From the NCBI GenBank assembly GCA_002335605.1, contig BEDY01000001.1, forward strand, positions 4,092,001 to 4,156,000: DNA of 64,000 nt, read 5' to 3'. The position numbers and the translations under genes are program-made. Below the pieces are notes generated by a model. That model was not told the DNA's origin, searched no databases, and saw only the letters and a list, made by a program, of their open reading frames with translations. Of this stretch, positions 43,814 to 53,344 are shown piece by piece (positions within the stretch are counted from its first letter, which is position 1; each line of letters begins with the position of its first letter). Source of the stretch: Prillingera fragicola. Taxonomy: Eukaryota; Basidiomycota; Tremellomycetes; Trichosporonales; Trichosporonaceae.

Positions 43814-44386
43814 ATGGCCCGAACAGAGTCAATAATGTCAACGCCCTCCACCCTGCCGCCTTCATACGAGGCGGCGTGGAACGGCACCGACGGCAAGCGT
43901 GCGTTACTGCTCTCTTCCGTACTGACAGCACAGGCACACTCGACAAAGCGCCAAAGGCGCCAAAGGAGCCAAAGGAGCCCAAATTCCCAACCTACCACGA
44001 GAACTACTACGATGAGCGCGCAGCCCTCAACCAGTATGAGCCCCACCAGCTTCCCCAGCAGGAGTATGGTTCCAGTGAGTTTCACTTAGCAGAAAGTGAG
44101 GCTGACCAGCCAGTCCCGTGCGAGACCTGTCAGCACAAGAAGAACAAGCACTGCTTCAGCGGCGGAAACTCGTTCTGTCCCGCCACCTTTGTGTTGTCGC
44201 TTGTGTTTTGCCCGATTCTGCTCGTAGTGTGAGTCTTACCTTGCCGAACGTGGCGCTGACGTGTGAAGCAAGGCCGTGCAGGGGTGTAAGCCTTGCAAGA
44301 AGGCGCACGCGCACAATGGCTGGAACGACCAGCGGGGAAGGTGTGGCCGTGGACGATGTGGAAAGCGTCGCGGGTTTGGATGCTAG
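43814..44386 (+). CDS. Small Cys-rich single-pass membrane protein, PPxY motif (gene D)
   Basis: Not a family I recognise; a divergent relative of genes A and C. Four exons (43814-43898, 43934-44074, 44114-44228, 44269-44386), 152 residues. PPSY at 15-18 is followed by a short Lys/Pro repeat (KAPKAPKEPKEPK) and a Tyr-rich stretch. PCETC (C78, C81), C89 and C97 precede a membrane helix at about 99-117 (FVLSLVFCPILLVV). CKPC at 120-123 and a Cys/Arg/Gly-rich tail ending in C152 follow. HGHD is replaced by the CETCQHKKNKHC block. Intron 2 is 39 nt and in frame without stops, so retention would add 13 residues. An alternative acceptor 4 nt upstream would break the frame. Confidence 0.72.
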
Positions 44387-44986
44387 GGGGTTACTTGGAA
44401 CGAGAAAGTGGCAGCAGGGTGGGCCTGCGTGTCATACATGATACTGTATAGTGTAAACGGGACGAGGAATTGTGCGAGACTTTATGAATACAGTCGAGAG
44501 TGTCGCCTTGGCCACATGCGTCTACACGACTGATCGGTGCAGGCGTTGTCCACATCGTACGGCAGCGCGCCCGATCAGCCCACTCTGACTCTGCTGCTCC
44601 AATCCCAGAACAGTCTTTGACGCTCTACACCACAGCACAGGATCTAAAGCCCATGTCAACGAAGTTCTGGGCAAGAATGCTAGATGCGACCGCCACGAAT
44701 CCGCCTTATCTCCTGATTCCTGCCCTTTGCGAGTCCCTACGGCGCCGCCCTGCCCCTCAAACGAGGCTGACTTTGCTTCACCGACAACCTAACACGCAGA
44801 TAACGCCAGTGCCAAGCACATGGATCCCCACTGGCGTAATCCATGGCGAACAGGCGCAAGCTGTGCCACAAGTGGCACACCTCCACCACCACATCAAAAG
44901 AGCCTCTCACCTCAACCCTCTTCGACCCTTCCAACGCCTTCAGGCGCCCCAAAAAAGTTGGCTTGGGGAGGAACTGAATCCTCTGT
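44387..44986. other. Intergenic, gene D 3' region to tRNA-Leu
   Basis: No gene is supportable; a 276-codon open frame that starts here runs antisense through the tRNA-Leu and is rejected. The A6 run at 44951-44956 reads as a T6 terminator for the minus-strand tRNA-Leu. Confidence 0.55.
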
Positions 44987-45081
44987 TGACGAGAGTGGGA
45001 TTCGAACCCACGTCCGAAGACTGCGGATGTACTGAAATGCACACCTTAACACAGCGCCTTAGACCGCTCGGCCATCTCGCC
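44987..45081 (-). tRNA. tRNA-Leu(AAG) with 17-nt intron
   Basis: Type II tRNA. Acceptor GGCGAGA pairs with TCTCGTC, discriminator A. The D arm is GCCGAGCGGTCTAAGGC. Anticodon stem CTGTG/CGCAG has loop TT-AAG-G-C with a 17-nt intron (45043-45027) after position 37. The variable arm is GTCTTCGGAC and the T arm is GTGGGTTCGAATCCCAC. The exact intron boundary could shift by one base. Confidence 0.92.
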
Positions 45082-48000
45082 GAATCGTGTTTGTGTGTTT
45101 CCCGTGTGGAGGCGATTCAGCTCGGGCGTTCTGGTCGGAGCTGCAGCAGCGGTAGCTGCAGTGAGGGCACTGACTGCATTTTGAGTCCTTGTGAAGCGGG
45201 GTCTGGCTCGCCGTTCGTACCAGAGAGCACCGCGTGGCCGGGAATGGCCACGCCGAATAGGGAGTGGAAGTCCAAAGGGCTAGGAAGAGCTTCAATCACC
45301 TTGCCCAAGGTTGGAAGCCAGCATGCCTAGCCCAACATGCATAGTGCATTGGCAGCTGAGACCTGCCACAGCGAGGTACGCAAGATGTCGTGCGACCAAG
45401 CCATTCCGAACGGACAGCTCATCCGTGACACACGCGACCACGAGCGGCACACGACCAATCCACGACGATACGAGCGGGCCGGACATTCCTCCTTGGCTTG
45501 GGTGGGGGAAGACTTGCGGGGCCGGCGGCAACGACCGGCACATACCCCCACTTCCGTATCAGTCGGCTCCGTCTTGTTTGTTTAGATGCTGAAAGATTGT
45601 GAGAAGAGGGAGGTGTCAATCTGTCGGTCTGGATCTGTCTCGCTTACACCCTGAGGGGCCTGAGCGGTGGCCTGACGACGTGAGAAGTGGCACAAGCGAA
45701 CGCTCCCTTGGCCACTGTCGTTTAGTATTGAGCAAGTCGTCGCGCAGACAGCCTATCACACGACCAAAGTGTGCTCGGACCTTTGGCGACGGCAAGGACG
45801 GCGTTGAACCGTGTCAGCCAGCATGATCCTGACAGACGCGACGGGATTGTGTGTACGGCACCATTCTTCAGGACGGCGCAAAGGTCCCAGGAGAGACGGT
45901 CCTGGCATCCATCTGTGTTCTGTGATCTGTACTCGTCGTCGTCTTTGCAGGGGTAAACATGGTACGCTAGGGGACACCGCAGAACAGCGGCAATGTAGAG
46001 GCAGAGGCCGCTTCGGCGGAGGGTTAGTGCCGCTTGACCTGACTATGCGGTGGCTGCGTGGCTTGCAAGGGCCGACTGATCGTCACCCCGCTGCCCCTGA
46101 TGCCTGACCAGCAGCCTGGCAGCGTGGGAGACACTGGGCGCGTGCACACGGCGTGGACGGAATGCAGACGGTGGCCCCACGGGATGGCGTGGGAAGCGAA
46201 TTCCATTGTTCAAAGGCCAGCTGTGAGATGGACCAGGTCAAGGACGCGGTTGAAACACCCGGTATTGTCTATGTAGACTTGGTGAGGGTGGCGCCGCCAT
46301 TGTGAGCTCCTGTGGTCGCCACTGCCCAGCGCCTCTGGGCTGTCTTGGAAACACGACCCCGGCGCACAACAACGCGAGCTGTAAACAAGAAATATTTCAG
46401 ACTTTCATCGCAACATGTACAAAAGTGGCGTTGTGTAGGGCGGACTGTTGCGAGACAGGGCTTTCAAGTCGCCAGCTGACATCTAGGACATTAGGTAGGT
46501 AGAATGTAAAACGTCCCTGGGTGAATGGTACCATTGCACAGTGGTGTGGGAACTGCCCCATTTATGCGGCGGCTGTAGCGACATCGACGAGTCTTGCATA
46601 CAGCGTCGAATCATCAAGGGCGTCGTCGCTGCAAAGCCGTCGGCATCGTGCGGCAATGGTCCAGGATAAACCGCCAAACCTTCAGGCACTGGCCATCCAA
46701 AGGTTGGGGAGGAGAGTAATGAAAAAACAGGAGACCAAATGACGAATAACCTTTGCACTAGAGGGGTGGGTTAGTTTCCTTGTTGAGACGACGCGTCTTC
46801 CCGAGTGCCCGAGCCGGCGGCTCTTGACTGGGTAAAATTTCGTTATAATTGCGGGGTTCATTCGCCGTCGATGCTTCCATCGCTTCAAACGGCAGAGCTG
46901 CACGGCAGAGCTGCACGGTAGAGTTGCAGTAGCGCAAGTCAACGCAGGTCGATTGATTTATGCGAACTACTGCCGCAGACCAGAAGAAAAGTGTCCTGGG
47001 CACGGAGAGGGGCAGGCGGGGAGACAAGAATGAGCCATTGGTGCCCATCATCCCATCATAATAATTTTTACCCTGGTTCCTGAAAAGCGGCAAGTCTTCA
47101 AGGCCGAGTCCCTGCGAATGATCTGCCACCGACATTACGCCTGCCCGTGCACCTCTTACTGCTCTCCTCAGCCAACATCGTTTGGGTGGCAAGACCGACC
47201 GGCAAATCGTCCTTGTCGCGCCAGGTTTTACAGTACAGGAACCCCCGGCCCGCCCGGCTGCGCATGTGGGTGCGAGTAGTGAGATAACGGCAACGAACAA
47301 AGGGGCAAAGGGGGGGTCCGGGGGGCCATGACCTGCTGTGCATTGTGGGGTCGCTTGCATTGTTTGGCATGGCTGTCGTCGTTCCAAAAGGCCAGAAGGG
47401 AGAGTGCAGTCTGGCTGACGTGCTGAGGACAGCCAGCCAGCCTGAACTGTGTCAACCTGTAATGAATGTCTGCCAATCGGTCAATTGACCGACTGGGCAG
47501 GTCTGTAGTAGTGTTCAAGTAGCAAGACAAGTCCAGGCCTACGCAAGGGGAAGCGGAACGCCAGGTCGACTGCCATTGGCGGAGATGCGGAGAAATCTAA
47601 TCCATACGCAAACGCAATGGGGCTGGCTGTGAAGTGATCCCAGCAGCGGGCAGACCGAATGTGCTGTCGTCTGTGCGCCGCGAGTTGTCCACTCCAGTGT
47701 CCACAGCTTTACAAAGCCACTAGACATCCATAAGAGCTGCCTGCTACTGCTACGACAGCTGTCATTGTCTTGCATGTATCCTAATCAGCGCGAACATGGA
47801 CTCATTGTCGTTGGGGCAGGGGCGCACAAGAGAAACCCCATTCAGGGTCCAACTGTGTGTGGGCTGCACATCAGGGATCGACAACGGCAGTCCTCTCTGC
47901 GCCCCCCCGCGCGTGTACCTTCCCTGAGGTTCCTGCTGGGTGGCGGCGTCATCTCTTACTCTTTGTCAGAGTCGTTCCCAGCACCTCGTCTCTCTCCTCA

Positions 48001-48504
48001 TCTGCGCCTGTAGCTGGTATCGGCACCCGCGCCTGTTCCTGGCACCTAAACCTCTCTGTGAGCGAGCCGGCGGCGGTGGGCGGCGGCGGCGTGCGTGAGT
48101 GTCAGGCATCCCCAACCAAGTTGGACAGCAGGCTGTTTCAATGTCGCCTCTCACGCTCATTGTGCCATTGCAGTTTTTTTTTCATCAACGAACACCATTC
48201 AACGACCAGCGAGCAGCTCCACATCTAGGTCGCCCCTCGCCGCACAAAGCTAGATTACGCCTTCAACCTGTCCGACACGTTCGAAACTCCCAGCCTGCAA
48301 CCCACACGCACGACAACAGCCTGCCCCGCACGCCCACATTGAAAATCCCACCCGCGCCCATCAGTAAGACCAACGACCTACGCCTCGTGACTCCGGCCCC
48401 CCATCTACCTTCATTCCCCCTACCTGGCCAGCCTTAGCAGCTCGTCCCATTCAACAAGACATTGCATTTCTGTGCGCGTGACCTGTCCCCCCAAAGGTAT
48501 GTAG
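45082..48504. other. Gene desert, 3.4 kb
   Basis: No gene is supportable on either strand; the longest frames (up to about 209 codons at 46758-47387) have no recognisable domain or splice logic. A 13-bp unit repeats three times at 46889-46927. The last 500 bases are C-rich and probably the leader of the CBM21 gene. Confidence 0.5.
46889..46927. repeat. 13-bp tandem repeat, three copies
   Basis: ACGGCAGAGCTGC occurs twice in tandem, followed by a third copy with two changes (ACGGTAGAGTTGC). Confidence 0.75.
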
Positions 48505-51500
48505 ATGGCTAGCAACTTTTTGTTCTGTACCACCCAAGGACGCGACCACCCATCTGGCACGGGGCTCTGCAGCGGCAACTTGCCCTCTGCTGCCCATAAG
48601 ATGTCATGTCCTCGACACTCGAGTGCCCTTTCCCCATTCACAACGCCTCACCCCCACACTCCTTTACCCACATTCTTTACCATCTCCCCCCGCTGGCCGG
48701 GCGGTTTTGCTGATATGCCATACGCAGCTCCTTCAACCCTCCCTTCTCCTCTCCTCTCCTCCGCGAAACAGCTTGGTGACCCTCTGGTTCACTACTCGGC
48801 GCAGCTTCCCACTCCGCCGCCTTCGCCTCTCGACCTGCCAGCTTGCCTGCCAGACGTCGACTATTCTTGGGCCGACTCCCAGCCCACTCCCGACTCGAAA
48901 AACGCACTCAGCAACACACCGCCTGCTTCCCTCCTCTTTAACACACCGACAGTAGGACCGTATCGCCCACTCTCGGGCTACCTCCTCTGTCCCTTCTCCT
49001 CTTCGAGTGCTGCCCTCCCCCCAGGCGCACTCCGCCTCTCGTCTGCGCAAGGTTTCCTCGCTGCATTCATTGGCGCACGTGTGTTAGTCATCTCCGCCGA
49101 CTCTCACATTGTCGAAATGCCCTACTCTTACGCTCCCAACACCATGGGTCTCTCGGGCGCGGCCGACACGGACACGGCAGAGGCTATTCTGACTCTGGAG
49201 CGCGCAGCAGAGAGCAGCTCGCGTCCCACGCTTGCTAGCCGCCGCGCCGCCTCGGACCATGACCTTGTGCGCTCAGTAAGCAACCCCACTACCAAGCGCG
49301 CAGCGTCAACCCCGACGCCGATCCTCGTCCAGCCGCCAACCCCCACGCGCCCCGACGAGCCCGCTACTCCTCCCATGACCCACTTCTCTCCCAGGCATTC
49401 CCCTCGGCACGCACGCAATGCCTCTCCCTCTGGTTCCAGCCTTGGTATCACCATCACTGGCAACGTCCTCCCAGAAGTGCGCTCCTCTCCACGTCGTGTT
49501 CCCGACACATTGCCCAACATTGGTCGTCGCTCGCGCCGCCCTCGCCTGTTCGGCTTCACGGTCATGGATGACGCCTCTGCCGCAAGTTCGATGAACAACT
49601 CACCAGAGAACCCCTCATCGCCCGTCGAAAACTCGTCCCCTGCCATGCTTCCCCGTCGCAACCCCGTTCGCACACGGAGCGACACCTCTCTCAACACCCT
49701 CCCCCACGCGACCCCGCGCATGAACCACCCCCCTCCTCGCCCTCGTCGTGACACTGGTCTCAAGCTGGACCTGGGCGGCATCGTCCCCGCATTCCCCGAT
49801 GGCCCCAAGTCGGCCGGCGTTGTTGGCTCGCCCTATCACGGTGTCGTCAAGAAGAAGAGTGGCGAGGTTGTCAAGTCGGCACTAAAGCAGATGGGCCCGA
49901 TGTGCCCCAACGGCACCCCTGTCGACAAGGATGCTCGCATGTACGGCTCCAAGTCGTGCCCCACTACTCCCAGCTGTCCCAAGTATGTGCACTTTGACGC
50001 ACAGCTGGAGCGTGTCAAGCTCTTCCTCCACGACCAAAAGCCCCTGGTTGTCTCGCGCCAGGGTTCGCCCACGCTCGAGGCTTCCGAGGGCGAGGGTGAA
50101 GTCGAGGACGAGGTTGAGAAGCAGCTCCAGATCAAGCTTCCCAACTTCCCCGAGACTCACGAGCCCGACGCCGAGCTGTACCTCGAGTCGCTCATGCTCA
50201 ACGACGAGCGTGATGCGCTCCGTGGTGTCATCATGTGCAAGAACATGGCGTTCCAGAAATGGGTTGCCGTACGCTTTACCTTTGACTGGTGGCAGACGAC
50301 ATCCGAGGTCACCGCCACTCACAAGGAGAGTGTCCGTGACGGCCAGTACGACCGCTTTGCCTTCAACCTCAAGCTCCAGGACCTTCTTGAGCGCATCGAG
50401 GAGAAGACCTTGTTCCTTTGCATCCGCTACGCTACTGGCGGCCGTGACATTTGGGACTCGAACGGCGGCTCCAACTACCAGGTCCTCTTTGAGAAGAAGG
50501 CTCCCGAGCAGCCCCGCTACATGCCCAAGCGTTCGCAGACCATGCCCCAGGGCCAGGGCCGCTCGGTCAGCGCCAACGGCAGCCCCTGGAGCGTCACGGG
50601 AAGCAGCGGCAACGACCGCATGGCCGACCTCCGCGCCAAGCTCAACCGCCTCACCGAAGAAGACCGCGAGCTCACCAAGCCTATTTCACCTCGCCGTGCC
50701 AAGTTTGCCTCTCCCCGAGCTTCGCCGCGCATGTCGCCCCGCAAGGGTCCCGACGGCGCCGACCTGCCGACGTTTTCGTCGCGCTACGACTTTGGCTCAG
50801 CCCTCAAGTCGTCTCGCAAGCTCTCGCCGACGATCCGCGGCGGCGACCTGCCCGAGGTTCACCAGCCCTCGCGCGAGTTTTACTCGCCCCGTGGCATGCG
50901 CTTCAACCTCCCTGGCCCCGACTCGCCCAACTCTCCTCTCCCCGGCGTCTCCTCCCCTCTCGCTGGACCCTCCTCGCCTCTCCCCTTTGGCTCCCACTCT
51001 CCTCTCCCCGGACCTCGCTCGCCCCTTGTTGGCGGCCTCGGCCCCACGTCGCCCGTCGGTCCTCCCTCGCCCGTCTCGCCCGTGCCCGTCGTTGGCAACA
51101 CGCTCCCGCTCGTCTCCGCTCCTCCCGCCCTTGCGTCGGGAAGTAACAGCAGCAGCACGAGCCTGAGTTCGGTCTCGAGTCTTACCGCCACGCCCGCTGA
51201 CTCGCCTTCGCTTGCGCTGTTTGAAGTTTCGGCTTACGACACTGCTGACAGTGCCACGTCCGAGTCGCCGGCGTCACCGCCCTCGGACTCGCCGCTGTCA
51301 CCCGCCGAGATGCTTCCTCCGTGGGGCAAGGAGCGCTCGCAAGACGACATGAGTCTCGCAAGCTACTCGAACTTTATTCAGCAGTTTTGCTGGGGAGGTG
51401 TCTCGTCGCCCGATTCTGGTCCCCAGGTCGTCCGCCGTGTGCAGTCGACGTCGTCGATGGGCGACTACTTTACGCCGCCTCACGCCGAGCCGCACGACGG

Positions 51501-51813
51501 CCTTACGCCTCGCTCGTTCACGCCCACGACCGCGCTGAGCCGCACCCACAGCGGCACGACTGTTATTGCCTCTTCCACTGGCATTACCACTGTCACCTCT
51601 GCGTCGGGAACGCCGAGCCACATGCGCTCGGTGATGCGCACTACCCCGCCGTCCCGCGAGGACCTCGAGCACGTCGACAATGCGATCCGCTCCCTCAGCT
51701 CGTCGCTTAGCAACACGCCTACCAGCGCCACGAGCCCCAACATTTCGCCGAGCCTCAGCCCGTCCATGTCCCGCATCCACAGCGGCATGGGCGCGTCGGT
51801 CCTCGCCGCCTAG
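48505..51813 (+). CDS. Glycogen-targeting regulatory subunit of protein phosphatase 1 (CBM21)
   Basis: Related to Gac1/Pig and PPP1R3 proteins, which bring PP1 to glycogen to activate glycogen synthase. Single open frame, up to 1102 residues. The PP1-docking RVxF-type motif is KYVHF at 493-497, followed by AQLERVKLFLHD. The CBM21 carbohydrate-binding domain spans about 558-668 (CKNMAFQKWVAVRFTFDWW, then IEEKTLFLCIRYATGGRDIW with NGGSNYQV at its end). The rest is Ser/Pro-rich and disordered, with many SP/TP sites. The start is uncertain: ATG 48505 is the first in frame, but MPYAAPSTLPSPLLSSA at 48718 may be the real N-terminus, and GTATGT at 48497 could be a leader-intron donor. Confidence 0.88.
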   Translation: MASNFLFCTTQGRDHPSGTGLCSGNLPSAAHKMSCPRHSSALSPFTTPHPHTPLPTFFTISPRWPGGFADMPYAAPSTLPSPLLSSAKQLGDPLVHYSAQLPTPPPSPLDLPACLPDVDYSWADSQPTPDSKNALSNTPPASLLFNTPTVGPYRPLSGYLLCPFSSSSAALPPGALRLSSAQGFLAAFIGARVLVISADSHIVEMPYSYAPNTMGLSGAADTDTAEAILTLERAAESSSRPTLASRRAASDHDLVRSVSNPTTKRAASTPTPILVQPPTPTRPDEPATPPMTHFSPRHSPRHARNASPSGSSLGITITGNVLPEVRSSPRRVPDTLPNIGRRSRRPRLFGFTVMDDASAASSMNNSPENPSSPVENSSPAMLPRRNPVRTRSDTSLNTLPHATPRMNHPPPRPRRDTGLKLDLGGIVPAFPDGPKSAGVVGSPYHGVVKKKSGEVVKSALKQMGPMCPNGTPVDKDARMYGSKSCPTTPSCPKYVHFDAQLERVKLFLHDQKPLVVSRQGSPTLEASEGEGEVEDEVEKQLQIKLPNFPETHEPDAELYLESLMLNDERDALRGVIMCKNMAFQKWVAVRFTFDWWQTTSEVTATHKESVRDGQYDRFAFNLKLQDLLERIEEKTLFLCIRYATGGRDIWDSNGGSNYQVLFEKKAPEQPRYMPKRSQTMPQGQGRSVSANGSPWSVTGSSGNDRMADLRAKLNRLTEEDRELTKPISPRRAKFASPRASPRMSPRKGPDGADLPTFSSRYDFGSALKSSRKLSPTIRGGDLPEVHQPSREFYSPRGMRFNLPGPDSPNSPLPGVSSPLAGPSSPLPFGSHSPLPGPRSPLVGGLGPTSPVGPPSPVSPVPVVGNTLPLVSAPPALASGSNSSSTSLSSVSSLTATPADSPSLALFEVSAYDTADSATSESPASPPSDSPLSPAEMLPPWGKERSQDDMSLASYSNFIQQFCWGGVSSPDSGPQVVRRVQSTSSMGDYFTPPHAEPHDGLTPRSFTPTTALSRTHSGTTVIASSTGITTVTSASGTPSHMRSVMRTTPPSREDLEHVDNAIRSLSSSLSNTPTSATSPNISPSLSPSMSRIHSGMGASVLAA

Positions 51814-53344
51814 ACGCTCGCTCCCCTCCTCGAGCAGTGTGAAATGTGTATTGCGCAACCCCCTACAGCGCATGGACACTCTTAATCCTATAAACTACTC
51901 GCCGTTGTCGGCATTGAGCCAAATGCCCTCTCCTGTCCGTTGTATCCATCTAGTAACCCCGTAGCATCGTCTACCAACCCTGCACTGTTTCTCGCGCAGA
52001 GAAACAAGTCGATTTATCACCTCCCTCCCCCTCAACCTCCATTGCCCGGCCATGGCTTGGCCCGTTAGATTATGCATGCTTGAAGCACCCGCACCAAACT
52101 GCCCATGAATCACTCACTGATCACTGATCACTGACGTCTAGATGAGCTTCGTTTTCCAACTCATGTGATGTCTCGTTACACGGGTGGAGGTCAAGACGTC
52201 ATTGTTCGCGGATGTGGCGGTGCGCTACGCGTGCTCTACGCGTGCTGCCCTATCATGTCTAGTCTGCGCAGTAGCAAACGACACGTCGCCCAGCGCGTGT
52301 GTGTAAAGAGACGCGTTAGGCGCAGCCAGTTGTAGGATGCAGCAACATGCTGGGACTGGTTGGCTGCTCGTTATCACCACGCGTCACCAGTTAGACGTGG
52401 CACTGATTTCTCCCGCGGCAGGCTTCCTCCCTTGCTTGCTTGTAGTACTATTCCGGCTCGAGGTCCATTGCATTGCCTTGGCTGTGCATCTCCCAGCATT
52501 TGTATGCGAGACGCGAGCAGCTGGCAACAGCTTCAGAAAAGAGGGCGACGCCGTGGCAAAGAGTGTGGGGGAACAGGGAACGAGTCCGTACACGGCCGTG
52601 GCGCCAGTGGCCCGTGACCATTTCCTTTGATCCTTCTGGCCCTCTCGGAGACGGGGTTCTTTGGCCCGTTGTTTCGCCAGTGGTAGAGGTGCGGTTGTCT
52701 CGTGGACTCGTGGACTGTATGGCTGCTAGACTCGATAGGAGGTTGTAGGCCATGCATAGTCCACAGTTGCAGCCAGCAAGTTGTAGAAGAAGAGTAGGAC
52801 TTCTGGTCCCGAAGATTAACCCTGGCACAAATGAACAAGGAACATCTCATCACTACGACTGCTGCTGCCATCATCCCCCCCATTTCTCTACAGCTTTTTC
52901 CTCTCACCTCCCAGCTTGGCTCGCATCACAGCTTGATCCTGGCACATTCTCTGGCTCGAATATCCCCTTCAGCTGGTTGCTGCAGCAAAGCAGTCAATAT
53001 AATCTCCCCGCGCCTATAGAACAGGACCTGGACCGTATTGCCGACGTCACCACCACCCACCCACCACGCGTACAGCCCAGCAGCCAGTCGCCCACCGCCG
53101 TGTGATCCCTTCGCTCTCTCTGCCCGTTCCTCCATTCCCTTGCAACACGTATCCCAAACAGCTCTACTTTCTCTCCTTTATATTCCCATTGTTCACAACC
53201 CCACCACGGCCAGAGAACCCTTGCTACTACCCAAGGCTGTCAAAGCCCACCCTTTCCGCTCCATTAGCTAGACTACCCCTCCTTTTCAGCATCGCCTCCG
53301 GACACGCATAACCACCACCACACGCCAACCCACCCACAAACTCC
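51814..53344. other. Intergenic with a cluster of ACGCGT boxes, upstream of the PUF gene
   Basis: No gene is supportable in 1.5 kb. Four exact ACGCGT hexamers lie within 158 bases (52227, 52238, 52311, 52379). The last 250 bases are pyrimidine and CA-rich, probably the PUF leader. Confidence 0.55.
52227..52384. promoter_or_regulatory. Cluster of four MluI cell-cycle boxes (ACGCGT)
   Basis: ACGCGT at 52227-52232, 52238-52243, 52311-52316 and 52379-52384. The first two are part of a direct repeat TACGCGTGCT with 11-bp (one helical turn) spacing. The element is the MBF site in fungi; the target gene is not clear, and the nearest downstream start is about 1 kb away. Confidence 0.45.

Noticed and set aside
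44500..45330. 276-codon open frame
   Set aside because: Runs antisense through the tRNA-Leu gene; no domain and no splice support.
46758..47387. 209-codon minus-strand frame in the gene desert
   Set aside because: One weak hydrophobic stretch but no domain, no good start context and no related sequence in the window.
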